From Flocculibacter collagenilyticus (GTDB lineage Bacteria > Pseudomonadota > Gammaproteobacteria > Enterobacterales > Alteromonadaceae), in NCBI RefSeq assembly GCF_016469335.1, contig NZ_CP059888.1:1178001-1242000 (forward strand): a stretch of 64,000 bases of DNA. Reading direction: 5' to 3'. Under the pieces are notes generated by a model. It saw only the letters and a list, made by a program, of their open reading frames with translations. It made no database searches and had not been told where the DNA came from. The translations under genes and the position numbers were made by a program. Shown in pieces: positions 1 to 7,880 of the stretch; the stretch's first letter is position 1, and each line of letters begins with the position of its first letter.

Positions 1-248
1 GTGAAGAAAGTGAGTGGCAACAAGGTCATTGGCCTTCAGCTGTGCACATTGGTAAAGGGGTGATTGAAAGAGACATAGAGAAGCGTTTTCCTGACTTTGC
101 TACGCCGCTGTATTTATATTGTGGTGGAGGATATCGTTCAGCATTGGCTGCTGATGCATTGCAAAAAATGGGGTATAACAATGTATTTTCAGTTGATGGA
201 GGCTATCGTGCATGGAGCGAAGCTGGCTATCCTATTGATACTCAATAA
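1..248 (+). CDS. Rhodanese-like sulfurtransferase domain protein (5' end outside window)
   Basis: The reading frame is open from position 3, so the true start lies upstream; 81 residues are visible. They match the C-terminal half of a rhodanese fold: an early EW..GHWP.A.HI segment, then the active-site loop CGGGYRS with the catalytic cysteine, then DGGYRAW near the end. Rhodanese domains of this kind carry sulfur as a cysteine persulfide or act in redox or stress roles. Substrate and full domain makeup cannot be read from the fragment. It ends 14 bases before the next gene, so the two are probably co-transcribed. The family call is strong; the function is open. Confidence 0.85.
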   Translation, partial: EESEWQQGHWPSAVHIGKGVIERDIEKRFPDFATPLYLYCGGGYRSALAADALQKMGYNNVFSVDGGYRAWSEAGYPIDTQ

Positions 249-262
249 AGATAACCATCAAT

Positions 263-823
263 ATGATAGGTGTCGGCTGTAGCAAACCAAAAGTCATTTT
301 ACATGTTCAAAATCACCCACCTTTGGACGAGTATAAACAACTTATCAATGAAGGCGTATATCGACCACTTAGAGCCGACGAGATAAAAAATATTATTAGT
401 CAGAGTGGTAATCATTGGCGCAAGATATTTTCAATTTATGCCAAGTTGCTTTTCGCTATTACAAAGGCTCAATACCAGCATCATTCTCAAAGAAGCCTAC
501 CTAACACTTGGCAAGACTATCGGGATACCGTGCTATTAACTGAACACTGTATTGGTGCAATTCAATGGGAGAGTGATGCTCATTGCTTTAGTTGCGCTGG
601 GGTACATTTAATTTGTGGCTTTACTTATGCAGCAGCTTTATTGCCTGATGTGAACTGGCAAAAAGAAAAAAATGGTGAACCTGTAAGGTTATGGCAATTA
701 ACATCTGAAGTTAGCAGCATTGATAAGGCAGAAGATGGTTCAGCAATATGGACAGTACCATATTTTGATTACCGGCAATTTCCCAATGCATTAATTGAAG
801 AGGCACTAAATACGATTTTTTAA
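263..823 (+). CDS. Conserved hypothetical protein, DUF6942-like
   Basis: This is a 186-residue soluble protein with no signal peptide or membrane segment. Visible patterns are NHPPLDEY near the N terminus, a central NHWRKIFSIYAKLLFAI stretch, VHLICGFTYAAAL, and PYFDYRQFPNALIEE close to the end. From memory these agree with a small gammaproteobacterial family named DUF6942, whose function is unknown. It starts 14 bases after the rhodanese gene and is probably in the same transcript. It is convergent with the HD-GYP gene, with an inverted repeat between them. I assign no function. Confidence 0.6.
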   Translation: MIGVGCSKPKVILHVQNHPPLDEYKQLINEGVYRPLRADEIKNIISQSGNHWRKIFSIYAKLLFAITKAQYQHHSQRSLPNTWQDYRDTVLLTEHCIGAIQWESDAHCFSCAGVHLICGFTYAAALLPDVNWQKEKNGEPVRLWQLTSEVSSIDKAEDGSAIWTVPYFDYRQFPNALIEEALNTIF

Positions 824-887
824 CTGAATAAAGGAAATGATAATTTAAAAAGCGGAACTGTTGTCAATTTAGCCACAGTGGTATTTG

Positions 888-929
888 GTGTGTGTTTTCA
901 TCTACTCATTTATTCTAGAATACACACAC
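888..929. terminator. Inverted repeat between convergent genes, possible bidirectional terminator
   Basis: Two 12-base arms (888-899 and 918-929) pair with one mismatch around an 18-base spacer; the core is alternating GT against AC. It lies between the stop codons of the DUF6942-like gene and the HD-GYP gene. It has no clear U-run after either arm, so a terminator role is only inferred from position. Confidence 0.4.
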
Positions 930-942
930 TTACTAATGGTAT

Positions 943-2178
943 TTACAAGTAATTATCTAAAGAAAGTCCAAAGTTATTAAAATTAATCACCGCCTGAATT
1001 TGTTCATCATGAAAGGGGTCAGCTAAATCGACTTCTTTCACATCAATGTGATGATTGTACTTAGAATGATAAACGACTTTAACTCTGGGTTGGGTAGGCG
1101 TGTTGTGATTTCGTGCAACAACGATACCTAATTTACCACTGCTTAATTTAACGGTCGTACCCACTGGGTAAATGCCAACGGCTTTAATAAATAATTGTAA
1201 TAATTCTTCATCAAAATGGTTTGGCACCCGTTTTAGCATTTCTCGGTAGGCAACAATAGGGCCTACGCCAGCTTGTCGAACAGTTCCTGCGGTTAACGTA
1301 TCGTACACATCAACAATAGCCATCATTCTACTAAAGCGATCAATTTGGTTAGCGTTTAAACCCGCTGGATAACCTGAGCCATCTAAATACTCATGGTGCT
1401 GCATTGCGATACGATAACTTATATTCGATAACCCGCTAATATTGCTTAAAATAGGTTGATTGTAATTAACATGACGTTGCTCAACGCGTTGTTCAAATTC
1501 ACTAAGGGCAGTTTGTTTATTTAAGATGTCTGATGGCAGTTGAACTTTACCCACGTCATGCAGTAAGGCTCCGATAGCTAGATCGTGAATAATCGATTTA
1601 TCTAAATTAAGATATTTAGCAAATAAAATAATTAACACTGCACAGCTAATACTGTGTTCAAATAAAAAGTCGTTACAATCACGAATATTAATCACTGCAG
1701 CTAACGCACTGTCGTTTCGTGATAATGAATTAATCATTTCATCGCTAACAACTTCAACTGACGTTAAATCAATATTTTTCTCGGTTTGAATATTTTCAAA
1801 AAGCTGTTGTTGTATTACTTTCGCTTCGCTAAAGATAGACTTTGCTTTGTCAATTTCAACATACAGATCTTGCGTGATAATAGTAACATTCGGCTGAGGA
1901 TCATTAGCAGCATTTTGAGTAGGATCAGAGGTGGTTTTGTCTTCAGGCGAACTGATTTCAGCCGTATCAGTAGGCTGATCAGCAAATTGATAGCCCGTCG
2001 ATCGACTTTGATCAACCAATACTTCAACAATACCTAATTTTTTAAGGCGAATAATAGATGCGTAGTCGCGTACACGGCCACTTTGCTTAACAACTACGTC
2101 GCCAATTTGTTTAGTTACCGCTTGTACATAGGTACCTGGCTGTAACTGTGTTATAGGAACACGTACCAACTGACTCAT
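943..2178 (-). CDS. HD-GYP cyclic-di-GMP phosphodiesterase with N-terminal DUF3391
   Basis: This is a 411-residue cytoplasmic protein. Residues 1-60 form a DUF3391-type N-terminal domain (LQPGTYVQAV pattern), and 62-100 are a low-complexity linker. The HD-GYP domain follows with the full signature: HDVGK at 207-211, HHE at 261-263 and DGSGYP at 266-271. Proteins of this family hydrolyse cyclic di-GMP and so affect motility and biofilm formation. All signature residues are present, so activity is expected. A paralogue lies 61 bases upstream on the same strand and the two are probably co-transcribed. ATG start; no other in-frame start fits the domain better. Confidence 0.92.
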   Translation of the reverse strand: MSQLVRVPITQLQPGTYVQAVTKQIGDVVVKQSGRVRDYASIIRLKKLGIVEVLVDQSRSTGYQFADQPTDTAEISSPEDKTTSDPTQNAANDPQPNVTIITQDLYVEIDKAKSIFSEAKVIQQQLFENIQTEKNIDLTSVEVVSDEMINSLSRNDSALAAVINIRDCNDFLFEHSISCAVLIILFAKYLNLDKSIIHDLAIGALLHDVGKVQLPSDILNKQTALSEFEQRVEQRHVNYNQPILSNISGLSNISYRIAMQHHEYLDGSGYPAGLNANQIDRFSRMMAIVDVYDTLTAGTVRQAGVGPIVAYREMLKRVPNHFDEELLQLFIKAVGIYPVGTTVKLSSGKLGIVVARNHNTPTQPRVKVVYHSKYNHHIDVKEVDLADPFHDEQIQAVINFNNFGLSLDNYL

Positions 2179-2239
2179 ACCTAGTAATCCTTGTTTGATT
2201 GCATTGTATATCTATCGGCTAAATTAAAATAACTTTAAG

Positions 2240-3445
2240 CTATTCTGCAATTACCGCATGTTTAAAGAATTTGAGCAAATCTATTTTAAACTCTTCAGGT
2301 TTAATACTTGACTCAATTTCATCATCAACTTTTTTACTTGCCAAATCGAGATCGTTTACCGCAGTGTAATGCTCGTATTTTGCATTAAAGAAAACCTTCA
2401 CGGTTGGCCTTAATGGATCATCGAAGTTTGATTTTGTGACAAGTGCAAGCTTACCACTTTTTAATTTTACTAACGTGCCAACCGGATGCAATCCGATACA
2501 GCTAATAAAGGCACCCAAAAGAGACTCATCATAACAGTTTGGGCAGTCTCGTCGAAGCTTTTTAAATGCCTGAATGGGGTTACTGTCTTTTCTGTAACTG
2601 CGCTCAGAGGTCATTGCCTCATATGAGTCGATGATGGCCATCATTCTTGCATATTGCGAAATATCATCACCAGCTTTAGCTTGATAACCGCTGCCATCTA
2701 AGCGCTCATGGTGATTTAGCGCTACATCTAATACAATGTCTGATATGCCATTCGTTTGTTTCAGTAGTGTCCAGCCTTCATGAATATGCTGTTTTACTGT
2801 GTCATATTCTTCGGCAGTTAACTTTCCTTTCTTGCTGAGCAATTTATTAGGTAACTTAACTTCGCCTAAATCGTGTAATAACGCTCCCATAGCTAGCTGT
2901 TCGATAATGTCTTCATCAAATTGCATATGCTTAGCAAATATCGACATTAAGATAGAGCTATTGATTGCATGATCGAACAGATAACCTTCTTTATCATGTA
3001 AGCGAGTAAGACACGCCAAGGCATCTTGATTGTTAAAAACAGACTCAATAACGCCTTTCGTTAAGCTTTCCAACGGAGCTACATTTAAAGGCTTCCCAGA
3101 CTTAACATCGTCCAAGGTTTTCTTTTGTAATTCGACTGCTTGTTCAAACAGTTTATTCGCGTTACCTAATTCTTGCTCTAATGCGACGCGAGGAATAGTT
3201 GGGTGTGGAGGTACAGGCTTTTCTGGCTCTTTAGGTTCAGGCTCTGGCTCAGGCTTTTTAGGTTTATCCGTGATCGTTTTGTCGGGATCAATGGTAATTT
3301 CGGTGATCCCAACTTGACGTAATTTGTCTATTGCTTGTTGTGTTTTTACCCAGCCACTAGATTTAACTTTGGCTTTTCCGGTTTGCTTAAGAACACCTTG
3401 CACAAACATTCCAGGCTTGAGCTCATCAATAGAAATATTTTCCAT
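2240..3445 (-). CDS. HD-GYP domain protein with altered signature residues, N-terminal DUF3391
   Basis: This 401-residue paralogue of the next gene has the same layout: DUF3391 domain at 1-55, a Pro/Glu/Lys-rich linker at 60-84, then HD-GYP. Metal-binding H191, D192 and H245-H246 are kept. The HDxGK lysine is Glu195 (HDLGE), and the GYP proline is Gln255 (GYQ). In family members the HD-GYP residues serve metal and cyclic-di-GMP handling, so this copy may be weakened or may act as a binding or regulatory partner. The ATG at 3445 gives the same N-terminal spacing to the LKPG motif as the paralogue. A TTG at 3457 is possible and has a GGTTAG sequence just upstream. Confidence 0.88.
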   Translation of the reverse strand: MENISIDELKPGMFVQGVLKQTGKAKVKSSGWVKTQQAIDKLRQVGITEITIDPDKTITDKPKKPEPEPEPKEPEKPVPPHPTIPRVALEQELGNANKLFEQAVELQKKTLDDVKSGKPLNVAPLESLTKGVIESVFNNQDALACLTRLHDKEGYLFDHAINSSILMSIFAKHMQFDEDIIEQLAMGALLHDLGEVKLPNKLLSKKGKLTAEEYDTVKQHIHEGWTLLKQTNGISDIVLDVALNHHERLDGSGYQAKAGDDISQYARMMAIIDSYEAMTSERSYRKDSNPIQAFKKLRRDCPNCYDESLLGAFISCIGLHPVGTLVKLKSGKLALVTKSNFDDPLRPTVKVFFNAKYEHYTAVNDLDLASKKVDDEIESSIKPEEFKIDLLKFFKHAVIAE

Positions 3446-3855
3446 AATTGAATACAAAATCTAACCAAAAATACTTACATCAACATTATTTAACTTTAGC
3501 AGAACAAATAATAACCAAGACTATTTATCGCCAATTTTTTTGTGTTTTTAGCAAAAAAATGAGTTCTTCAATTGATTCAATTACTTGGGTGAAAGGTAAA
3601 TATAAATCATTAGTAAGCGCAATGTTGTAATAATGATCGAGCATATTTACGCCAATAATATTACCTAAAATAGGAATGACAAAGAGCAGTATTTTCTATT
3701 GCGCTGGTAGGATTAGTTCACAAAATAAATCACAGTGCTGGTAAGGGATTACGGGTTGCGTTAATGTGGCAAAAATTACTGGCGTGAGCGACAAAACTTA
3801 CTATAGAATGCGCGCCAATTATCCATTATCACAACTATTTATTGAGGATCAGCTT
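3446..3855. other. Intergenic region between the HD-GYP pair and putA
   Basis: About 410 bases separate the divergent genes. The stretch is AT-rich with no convincing coding frame; a 60-codon frame at 3448-3630 has a Phe/Lys/Ser-rich product typical of chance. It contains the likely putA -10 element near 3802. Promoters for the HD-GYP pair should also lie here but I could not pinpoint them. Confidence 0.6.
3802..3809 (+). promoter_or_regulatory. Putative -10 element of the putA promoter
   Basis: TATAGAAT followed by a GC-rich discriminator (GCGCGCC) lies about 47 bases upstream of the preferred putA ATG. No good -35 box is visible at 16-18 bases. If it is real, transcription starts near 3815, downstream of the GTG at 3766, which rules out that longer start. 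Confidence 0.45.
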
Positions 3856-6800
3856 ATGCTTTTTAGCGGCACTTTGCTAACTGACTGTCCGATCAGACAA
3901 AAGATCCGTGATTTTTATCGAATTGATGAAAATGTAGCTGTACAACATATTCTGCCTGAAGCTGAAGTCAACATGCGCGCAAGAAGCCGAGCATGGGAAC
4001 GTGCTCGTAACATGGTGCTGCAAATTCGTCGAGATAAAGAAGGTCATGGTGGCATAGATGCGTTATTAAATGAATACTCGCTATCGTCTGAAGAGGGCGT
4101 TGTATTAATGTGTTTGGCAGAAGCATTGCTACGTGTACCAGACAAAGCCACACAAGATGAGTTGATTCGTGACAAGTTATCGCAAGGTAAGTGGAGTTCT
4201 CACTTAGGTTCAAGTGACTCATTATTTGTAAACGCGTCATCGTGGGGCTTATTACTGACCGGTAATATGGTGCGATATGCCGACAAAAATGCAGACAAGC
4301 AATGGGGTATTTTAAAGAAAACCCTAGGCCGTGTGGGTGAGCCTGTTATTCGTCGTGCAATGAATTATGCAATGAAGATAATGGGCAAGCAGTTTGTAAT
4401 GGGTGAAACCATTGAAGATGCTACCGAGCGAGCCGAAGAGAAAGAACAAAAAGGTTACGTGTATTCCTACGATATGTTAGGAGAAGGCGCACGTAATATG
4501 GAAGACGCAGATCGCTATTATCTGGCTTACGAAAAAGCAATTAAAGTAATTGGTGATGCTGCAAAAGGCCGTGGCCCTAGAAAAAGTCCAGGGATCTCCA
4601 TCAAACTTTCTGCCATTCATCCCCGCTATGAATTTACACATAGTGAGCGTGTGATGAATGAATTAGTACCAAAGCTAAAAGCGCTATGCTTATTAGCGAA
4701 AAGCTATGATATTGGATTAACGGTAGATGCCGAAGAGTCTGAGCGCTTAGACATTTCATTAGACGTTATTGAAGCTGTTTTTTCAGATCCTGATCTAGGT
4801 AACTGGACGGGCTTTGGCTTAGCTGTACAGGCTTATCAAAAAAGAGCGTTATTCGTTATAGAGTGGTTACGGAAGCTAACGCTAGAAGTAGGCCGTAAAA
4901 TGATGGTGCGCTTAGTTAAAGGTGCATACTGGGATACGGAAATTAAAAACACGCAAAAAGACGGCTTAGAAGATTTTCCTGTCTTTACACGTAAATCTTC
5001 TACGGATGTGTCTTATCATGCCTGCGCGAACCGCCTCTTAGATTACCGTGATTCAATATATCCTCAGTTCGCCACGCATAATGCTTATACCGCTTCTGTT
5101 ATTTTAGAGTTAGCAGGTGATGATAAAGAAGGTTTTGAGTTTCAGTGTCTACACGGTATGGGCGACTCCCTATACGACCAAGTAGTTAGTAATGAAGGTA
5201 TTCAGACGCGAGTGTATGCCCCTGTTGGAGTACACGAAGATCTACTTGCTTATTTAGTACGTCGCTTACTCGAAAATGGTGCCAATTCATCTTTTGTAAA
5301 TGCGATTGTAGATGACAGCAAACCTGTTGAAGAGCTACTGGAAGATCCTGTCGAAAAAACTCAGCGTTTAAAAAACATGTTCAATTCACAAATCGATATG
5401 CCGATTGAGCTATATGGTGCAGAACGTGAGAACTCGCGCGGTGTCGATTTAGTTGATATCAATAAGCTCATACCGCTAAAAGACAATTTAGATAAGTGGG
5501 ATGAAACGCACGCATTTACAGTTGACGATCTACCAGAGGGGGCGCATGCCGTAAGAAATCCTGCAAACCACAGTGAAATTGTTGGCTATCACGTATTTGA
5601 TACATCGGAAAAAATGCGTCAAAAACTCGATATTGCTCATAATGCATTTGCATCTTGGTCAAATACACCCGTGAAAGAACGTGCTGATTTGCTACGCCGA
5701 GTGGCAGATATTTTAGAACGTCACACTGACGAACTGATTGCGTTATGTATTAAAGAAGCTGGTAAAGTTACCCAAGATAGTATTGATGAAGTGCGTGAAG
5801 CGGTTGACTTTTGCCGTTATTACGCAGCTCGTGCTGAAGAATTAAGTGAAGATGAACGCTTAGTTCCACGTGGCGTTATTCTATGTATAAGCCCTTGGAA
5901 CTTTCCGCTTGCTATATTTTTAGGCCAAGTGGTTGCCGCATTAGTGACAGGTAATACAGTTGTTGCAAAGCCAGCTGAACAAACAAGTTTAATCGCGGTG
6001 CGTGCACTTGAGCTTATGTTATCGGTTGGTATGCCAGAAGGTATTATGCAGCTAATCATTGCCAAAGGTGCAGATGTAGGTGACACGCTGCTTCCTGATG
6101 TGCGTGTTCAGGCTGTTATGTTTACAGGTTCAACGCAAACAGGCACATTAATTTCGCAACTATTAGCCGCTCGTGGTACTGAACAAGTTCCACTTATTGC
6201 TGAGACGGGCGGCCAAAACTGTATGATTGTTGACTCTACAGCACTACCTGAGCAAGTAGTAGATGATGTTATCGCATCAGGCTTTCAAAGTGCCGGGCAG
6301 CGCTGTTCCGCACTACGTGTATTGTTTGTACAAGAAGATATTGCAGACAATGTGGTGCGTATGATTAAAGGTGCCATGAAAGAGCTACACGTTGGTAACC
6401 CTGCCATGTTATCTACTGATGTAGGTCCCGTAATCGACGATAAAGCATTAAATAGTTTGAATGCACATGCAGAATATATGCAGCAACATGGCGAACTACT
6501 GTATCAGTGTGAAGTAAGTGAAGAAGCAAATAATGGTACTTTTTTTGCGCCACGTTTATATCAAATTGATAACCTGTCAGTGCTTAAAAAAGAGGTATTC
6601 GGTCCATGCGTACATGTAGTGCGCTTTAAAGGTGAGCAAATTAACCAAGTAATAGAGCAAATAAATGCAACGGGTTATGGCTTAACAATGGGGATACATT
6701 CACGCATTGAAGAGCGTGCGTTAGCGCTAGCTAAGCTATCTCGTGCCGGCAATATTTATATCAACCGTAATATGATTGGTGCAATCGTTGGGGTACAGCC

Positions 6801-7656
6801 GTTTGGTGGGCGTAACTTGTCTGGTACAGGCCCTAAAGCAGGTGGTCCAAATTACTTACCACGTTTAGTAAAAGAAAAAGCAACACCAAGAACCCTTGAT
6901 GCGCAGTCTTTACCTGAACAAGATAAAGCGCTGGCAAGTACCACTGAATCTGTTAAAGAAGCAGAAGCTATTATGGCGCATGCGCAAGCTTCAGAGAATG
7001 AGTGGCGCTTAACAGATTTAAACACTCGTATCTCGTTAGTTAGGCAGCTACTGGCTAAAATTGCGAAGGTTGATATTGTTGACGATCTTGCTGATGACTT
7101 AAATCGTACACTTGCGGCTGCACGTTCTCAGTTGATTAGCATTGAAAAGAAAATGAAACGTCCAATGCAACTACCGGGGCCGACTGGTGAGTCTAATGTT
7201 CTTTACTTAGAGCCTAGAGGTATTTTGGTTTGTTTTGCCGATAAAGACGTTACATTCCATTACTGGGCAATGTCAGTGGTTACTGCATTAGCAACGGGTA
7301 ACACCGTAATAGCTGTTGTATCAGACTTATTCTACGATGAAGCGATTGCATTTAGAGATAAGTTTATGGCCACAGGTGCAGAGCAAGGTGTATTGTCTGT
7401 CGCAAGACTACAGCATTTAGAACCGTTATTAGAGCATCAAGCATTAGCAGGTGTTGTTATTGACTCTAACTGTGATCGTAAAGCGTATATGGCAAACATG
7501 CTGGCACAGCGTGAAGGTGCGATTTTGCCTACTATATCAGCAGAATATGATGACAACCTGATACAACGTTTGTTAACGGAAAAAACCATTAGTACTGACA
7601 CCACGGCATCGGGTGGTAATACGTCATTGATGACGTTGACTGAAGATGATGAATAA
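3856..7656 (+). CDS. putA: Bifunctional proline dehydrogenase / L-glutamate gamma-semialdehyde dehydrogenase PutA
   Basis: PutA oxidises proline to glutamate in two steps, passing electrons to the quinone pool through FAD. The 1266-residue product has an N-terminal arm, the FAD-dependent proline dehydrogenase barrel (VDAEESERLDI from about 290, LVKGAYWD near 353-360), the aldehyde dehydrogenase domain (SPWNFPLA, general-base Glu783 in AETGG, catalytic Cys817 in GQRCSAL), and a C-terminal ALDH-like domain with GPTGES. The ribbon-helix-helix repressor domain found at the start of E. coli PutA is absent, so it should not autorepress. I chose ATG 3856 because GAGG sits 8 bases upstream and the family usually begins MLF.G.L..DCPIRQ; GTG 3766 would add 30 unconserved residues. 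A hairpin terminator follows. Confidence 0.95.
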   Translation: MLFSGTLLTDCPIRQKIRDFYRIDENVAVQHILPEAEVNMRARSRAWERARNMVLQIRRDKEGHGGIDALLNEYSLSSEEGVVLMCLAEALLRVPDKATQDELIRDKLSQGKWSSHLGSSDSLFVNASSWGLLLTGNMVRYADKNADKQWGILKKTLGRVGEPVIRRAMNYAMKIMGKQFVMGETIEDATERAEEKEQKGYVYSYDMLGEGARNMEDADRYYLAYEKAIKVIGDAAKGRGPRKSPGISIKLSAIHPRYEFTHSERVMNELVPKLKALCLLAKSYDIGLTVDAEESERLDISLDVIEAVFSDPDLGNWTGFGLAVQAYQKRALFVIEWLRKLTLEVGRKMMVRLVKGAYWDTEIKNTQKDGLEDFPVFTRKSSTDVSYHACANRLLDYRDSIYPQFATHNAYTASVILELAGDDKEGFEFQCLHGMGDSLYDQVVSNEGIQTRVYAPVGVHEDLLAYLVRRLLENGANSSFVNAIVDDSKPVEELLEDPVEKTQRLKNMFNSQIDMPIELYGAERENSRGVDLVDINKLIPLKDNLDKWDETHAFTVDDLPEGAHAVRNPANHSEIVGYHVFDTSEKMRQKLDIAHNAFASWSNTPVKERADLLRRVADILERHTDELIALCIKEAGKVTQDSIDEVREAVDFCRYYAARAEELSEDERLVPRGVILCISPWNFPLAIFLGQVVAALVTGNTVVAKPAEQTSLIAVRALELMLSVGMPEGIMQLIIAKGADVGDTLLPDVRVQAVMFTGSTQTGTLISQLLAARGTEQVPLIAETGGQNCMIVDSTALPEQVVDDVIASGFQSAGQRCSALRVLFVQEDIADNVVRMIKGAMKELHVGNPAMLSTDVGPVIDDKALNSLNAHAEYMQQHGELLYQCEVSEEANNGTFFAPRLYQIDNLSVLKKEVFGPCVHVVRFKGEQINQVIEQINATGYGLTMGIHSRIEERALALAKLSRAGNIYINRNMIGAIVGVQPFGGRNLSGTGPKAGGPNYLPRLVKEKATPRTLDAQSLPEQDKALASTTESVKEAEAIMAHAQASENEWRLTDLNTRISLVRQLLAKIAKVDIVDDLADDLNRTLAAARSQLISIEKKMKRPMQLPGPTGESNVLYLEPRGILVCFADKDVTFHYWAMSVVTALATGNTVIAVVSDLFYDEAIAFRDKFMATGAEQGVLSVARLQHLEPLLEHQALAGVVIDSNCDRKAYMANMLAQREGAILPTISAEYDDNLIQRLLTEKTISTDTTASGGNTSLMTLTEDDE

Positions 7657-7711
7657 GGTTAAGAAGCTTCTATAAAGGGCTTGTTTGCCATTTACTAAAA
7701 TATAAATGTAA

Positions 7712-7744
7712 AAGCCGAACTTGAAAGGTAAGTTCGGCTTTTTT
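7712..7744 (+). terminator. Rho-independent terminator after putA
   Basis: A perfect 11-base-pair stem (AAGCCGAACTT with its complement) encloses a 7-base loop and is followed by a short T-run. It lies 56 bases after the putA stop codon. Confidence 0.85.
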
Positions 7745-7820
7745 ATGCCTATCAATTACCTGATTACCTGATCAGCCGTATGGTAAAAGGGTAGTTAAGT
7801 GAGTACAAGATATCAGATAC

Positions 7821-7847
7821 AAAAAAGCCCTTAAAAAATAAGGGCTT
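7821..7847 (-). terminator. Rho-independent terminator after valS
   Basis: A 9-base-pair stem (AAGCCCTTA with TAAGGGCTT) with an A-rich loop on the plus strand reads on the minus strand as a hairpin followed by six T. It lies 34 bases beyond the valS stop codon. Confidence 0.85.
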
Positions 7848-7880
7848 GATATTAAAAAGCACATCAGTGATACAAGGCTG

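Noticed and set aside
3448-3630. A 60-codon plus-strand frame upstream of putA
   Set aside because: It overlaps the start of the HD-GYP gene and its AT-driven product shows no conserved pattern.
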